In this document: positions 1-11,900 of the stretch, piece after piece | Position numbering within the stretch: the stretch's first letter is position 1 | How the letters are laid out: each line of letters starts with the position of its first letter | Source: Ziziphus jujuba | Taxonomy: Eukaryota > Streptophyta > Magnoliopsida > Rosales > Rhamnaceae | Length of the DNA stretch: 64,000 nt | NCBI RefSeq assembly: GCF_031755915.1 | Contig: NC_083380.1 | Span: 34,247,501 to 34,311,500, forward strand | Direction: 5' to 3' | Made by a program: the position numbers and the translations under genes | The notes under the pieces: model-generated | The model's database searches: none | Told to the model about the DNA's origin: nothing | Seen by the model: the letters and a program-made list of their open reading frames with translations, nothing else

Positions 1-937
1 CTTTCGACACTCTAATATTGTGTTCTAAACCCACATATTCCTCATCTCATAGGAAAGTTCGTTGGCCTAATCTACACATCCGCCTCCCAATTAGATGGAA
101 ATCAAAGCCTCCAATTGACCAAACCCCACTGGGGCAGTCGATTAGAAAGGTCGTGTGCATACCCAAGACCACCACATATAATGTACATGCACATCAAAGA
201 GGATTGTAATGTGTTTTTTGGGTGAAAAGTGGAGGATTATCATGGTCATGGTTGTTGGGAGGCAAAGTTGGTTCTTAAAAGAGCAAGTAGAAAGGTGAAA
301 AAGTTTTGTCTAAAACTTAAACCAAACTCGGTTTAACTAGAAAGTTGGAAAACTAACTTTGGAAAAGGTATTTAGAAGAGGCAAGGATGAAAGTAAAGGT
401 TGATGTCAACTGACATGGAAAGCATTACAAGAACAATTGACATACACTTGATGTCTAAAAGCTTGAAAGTATTATAACATGAGACGTACATTTGGCCTTC
501 ACATTGTAAGCTATTTATAGCTTTACAAAGTTGACTCTACATTAGAATTTACAAAATAATGACTCTTAATTGCATAACGATGAAGCAATGTGAACACGTT
601 CATGTAGCCATCATCTTAGCTTAGCTTTGAAGCATTCAACCAAGGCTCTACTTGCAGCCTGGCTTAGCCGAGATTGATTTAGCCACTTATGTAGCCTTGC
701 TTAGCCGAGCTTGATTTAACAAAGTTTAATCTTGTCTTGACACTTCTTGCTCAACTAGGTTACAAGTAGCACCTCAGGCTCCTCAAGCTTTTCTTTTTCA
801 TGAAGCAACTATCAAAGCCGTTCATAGCTTGTCCTTTTACAAAACTTTACCTAAGCTAGACAAAACTTACTTCATGGCTTTGTTTGTTTTGCCATAGGTT
901 TACAAAACTTACACTAATTATTACCACAATTTCAATA
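1..937 (-). repeat. Probable degenerate Copia LTR (3' LTR of a minus-strand element)
   Basis: No gene is visible here. The right edge reads as an LTR end followed by a pyrimidine-rich stretch (about 931-950). This resembles the well-defined LTR/polypurine-tract junction of the Copia element at 60585 in the same orientation. A reversed TATA-like segment (TATTTATAG, about 510) fits an LTR promoter on the minus strand. The imperfect repeat around CTTAGCCGAGCTTGATTTA (about 662-718) lies inside. The left boundary may be outside the window. This is inference by resemblance; I cannot see a partner LTR. Confidence 0.35.
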
Positions 938-1038
938 CTCCTCTTTGCCGATGTTAGAGTTACATACTTACATACATAGAAGACTACCAAACAAGACAAG
1001 TGAAATTACATTTTACAGTGATACGTATTTCAAGACTC

Positions 1039-1356
1039 CTAGAATGTATCATCTTGCTCTTCTTTGATTTGATTTCTTATTCTTTTCTTGTCACTAGCAT
1101 GTGAACATTTTGCCATGTTTTTTATCTTCATTTTGATGGTCTTCACAGTCTTGCGTCCACAGATTTGTACAACAAGGCTTTCTTTTACACCACCTGATTT
1201 GTTCTCTGAAGCAACTTCATCATCAGATAGGACTACAACAGTATCCTCTTTATTATCATCATCATCTTCTATGACAATGATATGTGGAGATCGTGGCGCT
1301 TGACTTTGAACAACTTCTTGTTTTCTATGGACATCTTTGTTAAACAATTTACACAT
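1039..1356 (-). other. Small acidic ORF with two SUMO-interaction-like motifs, origin unknown
   Basis: An open stretch of about 105 residues starts at an ATG at 1356. It lies between a degenerate Copia LTR and a degenerate Copia protease fragment. It contains two hydrophobic-then-acidic blocks, IIVIEDDDD and VVVLSDDE, which look like SUMO-interaction motifs, followed by a basic tail rich in K and R. I recognise no family, and this does not resemble Copia integrase, which would normally sit here. It could be a captured host exon, a chance ORF, or the edge of another gene. No start context or splice sites confirm expression. Confidence 0.2.
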
Positions 1357-1392
1357 ATACAAACTTGAATTTCCATCCTCTAAAAAAAAGCT

Positions 1393-1950
1393 TTAGTTTT
1401 TTAAAAGAACTGTGACTGACTCAACATCATTTTTAGAGATTCTACATCTCTCATTGAAGATTCTCACCGCATAACCACTTTTTATCAATTGAGGTACACT
1501 TAACAAATTTTTAATAACGGCAAAAACATATAGAACATTGGAAATAACCATATTACATTTGTAAGTTCTGATTCGAACTTCACTTTTTCCATATGCTTCC
1601 ACAATTGTTCCATTTGCAGTCTTGATCTTACCCGTTATCCTTTGATCCAAGTTAATGAATATGCCTGTATCATTGCACAAATGATTTGTGCAGCCACTAT
1701 CAATCAACTATTCTCCTCTGCTTGTGTTTGCATGGTTGTTCACTACCTCTTTGCTCAAAATCTCTTGGACTCATTCTATATCATCCTTTTGCTTCATCTC
1801 TCCTTTAAACTTACAAACCTTTTTGACATAACCAAAGTGCTTAAAATAGCTAAAGGAAGCATGTGGTTTCTCTTGGCATGCATTTGGCATGTGACATGCA
1901 TTTTTGTCAGAGCCCTTCTAGGATTTCTTATCAGAACTCTAATCTAGCCT
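1393..1950 (-). pseudogene. Degenerate Copia gag-protease fragment
   Basis: The minus strand carries a protease active-site block LIDSGCTNH (around 1690-1710), followed by the GAG-pre-integrase-like segment NVLYV...NLLSVPQLIKSGY. Upstream (about 1720-1950) the frame is broken by stops but retains a zinc-knuckle relic (FKHFGYVKKVCK). This order, CCHC knuckle then aspartic protease, is the normal end of Ty1/Copia gag and start of pol. Integrase, reverse transcriptase and RNase H do not follow before the LTR-like sequence at 937, so the copy is both internally deleted and mutated. It is non-functional. Confidence 0.7.
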
Positions 1951-4212
1951 TGACTAGGTAAAATCCCATTGAAAATTTCATAAAAAATCCAATAGCATCT
2001 CCTCTATGATTGAAGTTTTCTTAAAATAATCCTGCACAGAAATCACACTTCAAAGCATACAACTTGTAACATCCGTGTTAAAGTATATAAAAAATTTTCA
2101 AAATTTAACTAAATTTGACCAGAATTGACCAAGAAGTTCAAAAATTGACTTTTTGATACGGATGAAAATTTGCTTTCCATTAGACATCATTGTGAAGTAT
2201 GCATCAACTTAAGTTTATAGATTAGTAGCACGCTAAAATTGAAGTTTAGATCAGATTAAGATTGGCATATTATTAGTATTGGTGCCTTAGGATGTCAAGA
2301 TTAGTATTGGTGCCTTAGGATGTCAAGATATCTAGTTGCAGATATCTCTTTTTATATTTATTTGCCAGAGGTGTTTAAAAACGTCAAATACCACCTGACA
2401 TTAGTGCATCAAGTATACATCTTATATATATTTTAAAATTTTTTTCAACATATTGATTTCATTTATGGGTTTCAATTGTTAATTAATCATTTATTATTTT
2501 ATTTAATTATTTTGAATATAATATTTATTATATTATATTATTTTCACCTTAATTTTACTTATTTATTTAAAAAAATATTTTTTTAATTTTACTTATTAAT
2601 TTTAAAAGAATATTTTTAGGGATATTTATTTAAATAATGTTTTTGTTTTATTTTTTCTTTATTTTATTTTCCACAAAAATATTTAAATGTTTGAGGATAT
2701 AAAATTATGGATTTTGAAAAAATAATTTTTAACTAGGAGAACTTTTCAAAATGAATTAGTAAGGTTTTGAGAGGAAAATTACTCTTCTAAATTTTTTTTA
2801 TTTTAATTTCTTAAAATTTTCTTATTATTATTATTAATAACAATATTAATAATACTTGCTATTATCGAAACTTTTAATATTTATCAAATAATTATTTATT
2901 GTTTTTATATTAATATTATATTTTTTATTAATATCACTGTTAATACATACCTCTGATTGGGAAGATTGAGATCTCATTAGTTTTTCTTTGTTTTTCAAAC
3001 TTATTCTCCTAAGTCTAGGTCGGTAGCAGACTGACTACTAGGCTACGTGCCCTTCCTACTGCGTCCTTCTATTAGTGTATTCCAATAGAGTTCTTCTTTT
3101 TCATTTGTTCTATTATTATTATTAGTTGTTTCGTTTTTGTAATGTCTATACTTCTTAAAATAATTTTAAAATGCTTTGGTATTGTGGATTGGTAATCTCT
3201 ATAATACTATTCATGTCTATTAATTATTTTTGCATCTTCTTTATTTTTGAAGTGTTGCAAACGTTTGAAAATTTTGTATTAAGGGAGAGGAATAAGACAA
3301 TTATATCTTTTGAAATATGTTTTCTGTGCCAAAAAAAAATTTGAAAAAAAGTCCAATTTTAAGAGAAATACTGTTAGAGTTTTTTGTAGAATTTCTGTTG
3401 AGATTTCCTCTAGACAATGCTAGTCTAGGGTTTTGATAGGGAACCTTTAAAGGGTATTGCCACAACTATCTTATTCTTCTTAACTTACTTTAAAATTTCT
3501 ACAAGGTTACAACACTTTAAAAAAAAAAAAAAAAAAAGCAATGCCAAAAGAATTAATCAATAAATCAAAATAATTTTACACAAAACACAAAATCCACAAC
3601 TCAGTATTAGAACAGTCTAAATAAATACAAATAGTATTGAAACAAGAGAAATAATAGTAGTAATAATAATATTACAGACTTATAAAAAGATTAGTTTCTA
3701 TCTAAGTTGAGCTACTTGTTGCCATTCGTGAAATAATATAACAATAACCCCAATAGTTTAATCGTGGTATGCTGGTGCTTTCGCATTCCTCGTCAATTAA
3801 AATCTAAGTTGAGCTACTTGCTCTTCAATATAATATCTTATGCTATTTAGCATATTTCAGCAATGAACTAATAGTTTCTAGCATGGAATCTTTTTTCTAC
3901 TAATAGCTATTTAACATTAGAATTGTTAGTATAAAATAATGTTAGCTTCTAAGCATGATAAGGGTCCGTTTTTATATAATTTATATAAAAAGAGCTCTTG
4001 GTTATATGGTTTTTTTTTTTTTAATTAAAGTTTATGTAAAAGGAATTTTTATAAAAAGCTGTTGAGTGATAGGTTGTTCGTTTAAAAAAAATATTTTTTA
4101 AATTTCATTTAGTACTGATATTCTTGTAGACTTTCATATAAAATAGAAGTGAAATTTTCTAAAAAAGTTAAAAATTTTAAGTTTTCCATTATGATTTAAA
4201 AATATATATATG

Positions 4213-4243
<31 letters not shown>

Positions 4244-4640
4244 TTTATCAACAAGTATTTATTAATTTTTAATTAAATATTTATTTTTTAAATCAAAAAA
4301 AAAAATTATGACAACTAATAAATACTTATTGTCTAAAAATAAACCATAAAAAAGAGACTCTTAAACGAGCAACAAGTTCGTTCCTTGGCAGGTCCAGTTC
4401 ATGCTCAATGCTTTAATGCTCAATGAGTCAATGCTAAATTGCATTGATCGCAATCAAACTTTAATTTTTTAAATTCATGTCAGATTGGTAATTGTCGTTT
4501 GAGTTACTGAAAGTGAGTGAGTGTCAGTGCAAAACATTTAAATTGGGACGTAATTTTAATTTGTGGAAATATATATATATATATATATAGAAAGGTACAA
4601 ATCTTAAAAATAAATTAAAAAAAGAAGTAAAAAAAGAAGA
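1951..4640. other. AT-rich intergenic DNA with short repeats
   Basis: No gene is supported in this 2.7 kb. It contains a direct duplication of about 28 bp (TTAGTATTGGTGCCTTAGGA..., about 2273-2327), a TGTAACATCCG segment at about 2067 that resembles the start of plant Gypsy LTRs, long A/T runs (A18 near 3520), and (TA)n tracts near 4201-4240 and 4569-4588. These look like eroded transposon and simple-repeat DNA upstream of the RNase H gene. I cannot define element boundaries. Confidence 0.5.
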
Positions 4641-4669
4641 GAGTGCTAAATATAAATTTATTATTATTT

Positions 4670-4911
4670 CAGATTACTGAATAATCAACAGTTAGCCGCC
4701 GCCTCGTAGGTGGTAGGTTTCCACAGCCTCCGGGGGCTTAACTAGCAAGAACAAGAAGTAGTTGTTAACTGACTGAATATCAGAATATCTCATCCTTTCT
4801 TGATTTCATTTCGTTAGGTTTGGGAATTTGGATGCTAGCTTTGCTTTCACCATTTCTCTTTCGGCTCCGTCCCTCCGACTGCCCGCCATTTATCAATCTC
4901 CTTCTCCTCCG
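4670..4911 (+). other. Candidate 5' UTR exon of the RNase H1 gene
   Basis: This stretch is locally GC- and CT-rich against an AT-rich background, as plant leader exons often are. It ends at a good donor (CTCCG|GTGGGT, about 4911-4912). A plausible acceptor follows at about 5610 (AATAGCAG), 42 bases before the main ATG at 5652. A short ORF starts at an ATG at 4831 (MLALLSPFLF...) and would be an upstream ORF or an alternative N-terminus. This is inferred only from composition and splice signals. Confidence 0.35.
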
Positions 4912-5651
4912 GTGGGTTTTCAGCGCATTGTAAATTTGCTTTCCTTTTTAGGGCTTATATCCGTTCTATTCTATTTGTACAATCATATTCTCTGCTACCA
5001 CTTTTTCTGCCTTTGTTTTTTTTTTTTTTTTTTTCATAACATTCATGTTTGTTTTATCTGGTACTCAATAAAATTGAATTGAATTTTGATTAGTAAATTT
5101 TGATCTTTTATTCCAGAAATTTTATTGACTTGGTCTTTTTTCTGATAAATTTGGTGCAGTTTCTTTGTTTTTTTGACTCTCTAGGAAGTCCCAAGTAGGT
5201 TCACCCAGTTTTTGTTCAGAATAGTTTATGCTTCCTCCTGTAACAAGTTTGATGCATTGTCGTTTCTTCTGTTGATTTGCCAGGCCTGTTTTGCTTGTGT
5301 GCATCACGTCCTTTGAATTCCTACTATTTGCATCATATGGATTGGAGTAGGATAAACAAAAAAATAAAAAAAAAAATATATATATATATATGTATATATA
5401 TATGTGTAAAAATTTATGCAATTTTTTTTTAACAGTAAAATTCATATGGGCTTAAAAACCTCTTCTTTGTGAAAATTTAGTGCCCCTTTTGGTATTGCCA
5501 CAGGAAAATCTATCAACTTTACGAAAATTTAGGCAATTCACTAACAGGACTTGTTTAACGCTAAGCTGAAGGAAAATTGAATTGTCTTGTAGTTACAAGT
5601 TGAATAGCAGCAGATCAGCAACCTGGATAATAAAAGAGAAAGCAGAGTGTG

Positions 5652-8600
5652 ATGAGCTGCTTGTGGCAATTTCCATCATATGTAGCGGCAATATTTAGAA
5701 CCAGCAGTCGTTTCACCCAGACCAGTTTGAATATATGCTCTGCTGGCCCATGGAAAACAAAATTTGACTGCAATCCTCATATTACGCATCTCAGTTTACA
5801 CTCAACTTTGACCACATTTCATGCTCGCCTCTACTCATCAGGAAAGGGCAGCAAAAATGGTGGCAGGGGTTCATCTCGGCTGCATCACAAGTTGAAACCA
5901 GAACCAGCGATGGAGCTGGAAAAGAACGCCTTCTATGTGGTGCGCAAGGGGGATGTCGTGGGTGTTTATACAAGTCTTAGTGATTGTCAAGCTCAAGTTG
6001 GTTCTTCGGTAATTCTTTTATCAAGTTCAAGTTAACAATGAGGAAAATTAGCTAAATTTTTACTGTAAATATCAATTCCGTGGATGAACTTGACAGATTA
6101 ACAATAAAAACATGATTCTGCATTTCCCAAATAGATTTGTGACCCTCCTGTCAGTGTGTACAAAGGTTACCATTTGCCAAAGGACGCTGCAGAGTATCTT
6201 GTTTCACGTGGACTTAAGAATTCCATCTACACTATCAGAGCTGCAGATTTGAAAGAGGATCTTTTTGGGACGCTTGTGCATTGTGCTTTCCAAGTAAAGA
6301 TAAATTTTAGCTTTTTTTAATTATATCTTGTAGGTTGAAGATTTTTCCTTTCACTGTTCATTATATTTTGGAGTTCCAAAAGAAAACATTTATCTTAGCA
6401 GTTGTCCAATTGGAATTAACTATGAATCTTGCTCTCTGTTTTGTACTGATGTGCCAATCATCTGGTGATTTGATTTTGGCTATGCGCATTATGTTATGCT
6501 GAATGGTTTTTTGAAATTATTCATCATTCTTGTCGTATGCTTCACTCACCTGATACATTTGGGAGCCAATTCAATGTTGTGTATGAGTAACCCATTTGTT
6601 TTTAATGCTGAAGGCTTTAATGATGTCCAAGAAACTTATAAAAATAGTTTTCCTTATGGGTTAATATCTTTTCCTGTTACTGGATTGTCTTTTTTCATTG
6701 GAAGTGCTATATGTACATGGCATGTTCAGCTTCTCATTCTTCCTTTTTTTTTTTTGATGGGGGGGGGGGGGGGGGGTTCATTCTTTCATCTTTTTTAATG
6801 TCAACTACATTACTCCTCCATATATCTTGCGGTACTTTTGTGGTTTGGATGTATGCATTTCTATTTTACATTTCAGGATCCAGCATCTTCATTGTGTGAA
6901 ACAGCTGCCAAGGATACATCCAAAAAAAGATCACAACAAGAGTTTGAATTGAAAAATGTGGTAAGTTAGGAGGGTACCAATATCTGATCTTGAACACCTT
7001 TCTTATGTAAACATAGAATAATGGCTATTTTGTGTTAATGTCATCAATAAATTATTCATATTAGTTAACTTATAACATAATTGTATTCTATCTCTGATTA
7101 CTTTATAACTAATGTTAATGTCATCAATAACTTATTCATATTAGTTAACTTATAACATAATTGTATTCTATCTCTGATTACTTTATAACTAACTACATTA
7201 GTATTGACTATTTCGCAAGAGAGGAAGAGAAAGCCTCCTATACAGTCAAGAAAACTATAAGTGCCATAAGGCTTTCATGATTAATCATTGGTTATGTTCT
7301 AAAGTTCCACACTGGTAATGAATTTCACATTTGATCTACGAACTCATAAAATATGGTCCATTTGTCCCGCATTATATTAACAAGAAACTTCTAACTTATT
7401 CTCTGTACAGTTAAAGTTAATCTTCTCTCCAACTAACAGATGTGATAACTAAAACCAGCATTTTCCCAATTGTTTGGGATGGCTGGCAAATATAGCTTGT
7501 TTGGTTGAAATCCCAAACGAATTGGTGACCTTGGTTTCGGTGGGAAATGAAAAACTTAGCCAACTGACCTGAGAACACCTTTGCTAAGTTACACACTATG
7601 AACTTAGATGCAGAAAACAAAAAAATTATTATATCCTTGGAACTCAATTGAAGTAGAAACCCACAAGAAAAAGATCTTAGTTTTATCCCATAAAATCCGC
7701 ACACCTTGAATTGTGTCTTCAATTTTTTGTACTTATTTATTTAATTTTTTGCCACATATTGCCTAGATTAAAGTTCATCGTTGAACATTTTTGAAGAACA
7801 TTCCCTCTTTTACTTACTCTAAAACCTCACAATAGATATAAATAAATGATCATTTCTTAGAAGATAAAGATAAATTCACTGTTTTATGAAATAATTACAC
7901 AAGTTTACCTTTTAATTAAATTTTGTGAGGTCTTTAGATTTCATTTTCTATGCATTTAATCTCTTTTAGTGTTATATATATATATATACACATATAAAAC
8001 CAGTCGTATGAGACAAAAGAACCGACCTAATAAATTTTTCAATTTATTTACAGGTTAAAGAAACTAAGTAGAGTTCCATCAATGATACATAGGGTATTGG
8101 AAATAAGTTTCTCAGAAATCCAATGGTTTTCTTCTAATAATGAAAAAAATTGTATGTTTTATTACTTGGGTTTTCTTTGTCATTTCATCTGTAATGGGGA
8201 TCAGCATAATTTGACCACATGCATGACAGATAACAAGCCTCTAATGCCTCGTTGAGTTACCATAAATCTCAAAAGTTAAAGCAGGTCCAAGCCAATTATG
8301 TATATCAACTCTACGCAACACAAAACAAGACTTATTGTTGCAGTTGAATATTTTAAGTATCTTTGCAGGTATATTTGTGGATGAAGCTTCAATTAGGCTA
8401 CTTTTGGATTAATGTGTAATTTAATACTTTGCAGGAAACAATTGGTTCCACTTCCATGTCAAATGATCCATTGAAAAAGCATGTCAAGTTAGATAATTTT
8501 GCTGCCGTCCAAGTAGCATCTTCAGATGGTGTAAGTTAAGAGTTATGGTATTGCTTGATGATGTAAAAGCAACTTTTTTTTTTTTAGAGATTCAATAGCC

Positions 8601-10428
8601 CCCACTTAGGTACTGTTAAATTATGGTATGAAGTAGATGCAACAAATAAAGTGGCAGAGAATCAGAACTGGTATCATTTTCTTGTTCATTGATTTAATTC
8701 ATTGTTTTGAGTCCATTAGGTGGTGGAGGGCTTTTTTCCAAGGTATCTTTTTAATTTAAACGTAAAACGAATAGGGAAAAGATAGAGATCAAATAGAAGT
8801 GGCAAAAAAGAGGGAGTGGAGAGGAGGAAGAATAACACTCAAAGATAAAGGCATTAGGAGGAAAGAAGAACCAGTGAGAGGATACAAATTACAATTTTAT
8901 GGTAACAAATCTCTGAAAACAAGTTACAAAGTAGCCTATTTATAAAGGTAGCAACACTCATAAGAAACTTAACAGCTGTAGTAGGAAAATTTAACCCTCA
9001 AAAACCCTGAGCAACCTTCAGAAAAAAAACTGTAATAATGCCATAAAAGAGGTAATTATGAAGGCACAATGACACCCTAATTAAATACATTAAATAAAAT
9101 ATGAAATCCTAATTAGATGTCTCCACAATAATCTCATCACTTCCGGGAATTTTTTAAATAATTGATGGCAGGCAATTCTTTTATTTGCAAGGTCATGAAT
9201 TATTTGTACATGTATATACATAGAAAAATTTCTCCTGTTGTGTACAACCAAAAACTACGATCTCTGTGATGTTGGTTTATTGTAGAGATCCTGCATTCTT
9301 GAGTTTGATGGTGCATCGAAAGGAAATCCTGGACAAGCTGGTGCAGGTGCTGTGCTGCGGACTGATGATGGACTTGTGGTAAACATTTTACCTTTGGGGT
9401 TTTTTATATTTTGTTTTAATTGCTCTGTTTTCTAACCTCGCTTTCTGTGTAGATATGTAGACTACGCGAAGGTCTAGGCACAGCAACCAATAATGTTGCA
9501 GAGTATCGAGCTATGATTTTAGGGTTGAAATATGCTCTTAAAAGAGGTTTTTATAGGATCCGTGTACAAGGTGACTCAAAACTTGTCTGCATGCAGGTTA
9601 TTCTTTTTTGTCTTTATCCTTGAATCTTTTAAGGATATTTCTAATTAGTTGGCTGTGATTGTTATCTACATAGTTTTCAGTTTTCCTGGTAATTGTTTTT
9701 GCGATTTCTTCCTGCCACCTTTTTCACTGGTATATATTCTACCTTCTACCCTTTCTTTGGTTGTTTGTTAATGTATGCTGCTGATGAAGGAAAATCCCGG
9801 TGGTTGTTACTGATCACAGAAAGTAGAACAAATCCATTACCTAGGTAGGAAATTATATCTTAAGACAAGAAGTTTAATAATATTTAGGCAAAGTGTCTCG
9901 TCATTTTAGGCGTTATTTTCTTATTCTGTTTGACTCTTTAAGTTGTCTTCCTTTGGCTGGACTTGCTTGGTTTTGCAAGTGGAACATGTAATCCAAAAGT
10001 TCTTATGATATTTCATTTGGGGTTATTGGCTTGGAGCATACTTTAGTATTTTTATGTTCAATTTTGAATCTTACAGTGTCACTTAATTGAGCCATTTTTA
10101 TGTTGCACTGCCTCAACCACAGCTTTTCATTTTCCATCTCCGCTTCTATCTTTTTTACTGAAAAATTACTGGACAGGTCCAAGGTTTATGGAAGGTGAAA
10201 AATGAAAACATGGCATATTTGTATGAGGAGGTGAAGAAACTGAAGGAAAAATTTACTTCTTTTCAGATTGATCACGTTTTGAGGGTGTGTAAAGTTACAT
10301 TTCTCTATGTTTTGTGCTCTTTTCTATCTTTATTCGTGATTTTTTATTGCAAATCTTGCTCACCATGATATTTCTTTCTAATTATCTATCACTAAGGTAA
10401 CCAAAAAGAATGTTTGATAGTGTTTAAA

Positions 10429-10465
<37 letters not shown>

Positions 10466-10757
10466 GATTTTAAGTTAGGAGTTTCTTGAAAGTCACCTTA
10501 ACCCTTACCACCTTGGCTGAGGCTGTGCTTGATAAGGTTCTGATTCTTTCCTATATGCCTTCTGAAGGACCTAAATGCAGAGGCAGATGTTCAAGCAAAT
10601 TTGGCAGTCAGTCTTCTTGGTGGGGTCTTCAAAATTATATTTGTCTTGAAGCAATAATTAGTTACCTTTCTTTCAATCAAGTTGTAAATATATATCGTCA
10701 TGTGACCAATTCACTGCTGCAGATGGTCAAGTTCAAGAGGAGTCTGAAATTAGCTAG
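5652..10757 (+). CDS. RNH1: RNase H1 with N-terminal hybrid-binding domain, organelle-type presequence (9 exons)
   Basis: The product cleaves RNA in RNA:DNA hybrids (R-loops, primers). Coding exons, all bounded by GT-AG: 5652-6008, 6135-6293, 6877-6960, 8435-8530, 9286-9378, 9453-9596, 10177-10284, 10568-10619, 10723-10757. They total 1128 nt in one frame, 375 residues. Residues 1-60 are rich in S, R, T and hydrophobics and poor in acid, like a mitochondrial or plastid presequence. Residues about 94-137 (FYVVRKGDVVGVYTS...) form the caulimovirus-VI/RNase H1 hybrid-binding domain. The RNase H fold starts near 234 with the expected metal ligands D240 (EFDGASKGNPG), E280 (NNVAEYRA), D304 (VQGDSKLV) and D354 (AEADVQAN). 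The first in-frame ATG is 5652; the preceding GTG is not a plant start. It resembles the Arabidopsis RNH1B/RNH1C group. Which organelle it enters cannot be decided from sequence. Confidence 0.9.
7034..7193. repeat. 80-bp tandem duplication in RNase H1 intron 3
   Basis: Two nearly identical 80-bp units begin GTTAATGTCATCAATAA at 7034 and 7114. The few differences, for example AAATTATTC versus ACTTATTC, suggest a fairly recent local duplication. It lies between exons 3 and 4 and touches no splice site. Confidence 0.9.
10427..10465. repeat. Poly(T)-poly(A) palindrome in RNase H1 intron 7
   Basis: A run of T is followed directly by a longer run of A, so the stretch can fold back on itself. It lies about 100 bp before exon 8. 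Length is likely unstable and hard to sequence; function is not implied. Confidence 0.85.
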
Positions 10758-11132
10758 GATAGCAACTCTTGGAATAGGTCTTGCTGGTAAAGCTCTCAAC
10801 TTAATTTCCTTTCAGAATTTTGTTTATCCAACTAATTACTTGTTTGTTAACTTTTATGTGAACTCTCCCTCTCTCTTTTGCCTGTTTTGAAGGACTGTTG
10901 TTGAAGTATAGATTAATGACACATGGCTGTTATACTATAGCAAATAAAAAACGAACCATCACCTTTTAAAATGGTTTGGAATGGTTTTCAATTCAGCATG
11001 TTGTCTTTCCTTTTACACTGCGGCAAGTACAAAAAAAATCCAACCATAAGCATAGCTTAAAAATAGAAGCTCCAAGACAATAAAAAACAGAAACTTTTCC
11101 AAACGCCCTCTAATTTATGCATAGGGAACGTT

Positions 11133-11177
11133 TTTGCTGCTAAAGGTGATCAAGTTAAAGGGGAGCCTGAAACATAG
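11133..11177 (+). pseudogene. Degenerate duplicate of the RNase H1 terminal coding exon
   Basis: The stretch TTGCTGCTAAAGGTGATCAA onward to CATAG parallels the real last exon and its acceptor at about 10714-10753 (CTGCTGCAGATGGTCAAGTTC...TTAG). Both run Gly-(x)-Gln-Val-(x)-(x)-Glu-(x)-Glu and end at a TAG. The copy lacks the AG acceptor dinucleotide at the matching place, so it is probably a dead duplicate; an alternative terminal exon is less likely. Confidence 0.5.
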
Positions 11178-11286
11178 TTAAAATAATATTCTGTTGCAAT
11201 GTCATCCTTTAAATTTTGCATAGATAAAGAAGCCTACACTGATGTTAAAATTCATCAATTACTTGGGGATGTTTTTATTTATTTAC

Positions 11287-11378
11287 TTTATTGTTTTCTG
11301 TTCGAAATTTATCGATTATCTCTATTATTTCCTTTATTGTTTTCTGTTCGAAATTTATCGATTAGCTCTATTATTTCC
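11287..11378. repeat. 46-bp tandem duplication
   Basis: Two units beginning TTTATTGTTTTCTGTTCG start at 11287 and 11333 and differ at very few positions. They fall in the proposed RNase H1 3' UTR intron. Confidence 0.9.
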
Positions 11379-11900
11379 ACGTATAATTGAGATGAAACTA
11401 GACAATTCATGTTACGGGGGAATCATATAACAATTTTCACTTACTAGCAGCAAATTCATGTAATTGTTTAACAATAAGAGTGGTGGATGATAATGTACTA
11501 TTGTTTTTTTGGTTGCGTTTTCAGATATCTTGTAGATTCAAGTACAAGTTTTTGGGGCTTAAGCTCAATTGATTGGAGGTTTTTCGAGGGGCGTGGCGAG
11601 TATATGATTTCATAGATCTCAGTTCGCTGACAAGCTTTCATTTTTGGTGGTCTGCTGTTTGATGAGTTATCTGACATGAACAGTCATAAAGTTGATGAGA
11701 CAGAATATGTAATGCTTATCTTTGCAGTTATGGAGATGTATTTATTTTTTAGGAAATCCAATTCAACAAATTCTATTCCTGTACACATTATTAGCATATG
11801 CTTCATATAGCTAAAGCTTCCATTAATTTCAACTACTTTGCCGGATAAGTACAATGAATAATGATTTTTAATTTTAAATGAGAAATTGTTCATTATTTAT

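Larger units (their letters stand above)
10758..11900 (+). other. Probable 3' UTR with a 3' UTR intron, RNase H1 gene
   Basis: After the stop at 10755-10757, a good donor follows at 10787 (TTGCTG|GTAAAG), 29 bases downstream. A pyrimidine-rich acceptor ends at 11524 (GCGTTTTCAG). A 3' UTR intron of about 740 bp is therefore plausible, with a terminal exon from 11525. A stop-to-junction distance under 50 bases would normally escape nonsense-mediated decay. The poly(A) site is not identified. No other gene is seen here. Confidence 0.4.

Noticed and set aside
4831..4950. ORF beginning MLALLSPFLF upstream of the RNase H1 gene
   Set aside because: It stops after a few dozen codons, crosses a likely donor and resembles no family; kept only as a possible upstream ORF in the leader exon.
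8700..9170. Possible solo LTR in RNase H1 intron 4
   Set aside because: A TATTTATAAAGG box and a change in composition suggest an insertion, but no TG...CA ends or target duplication could be found.
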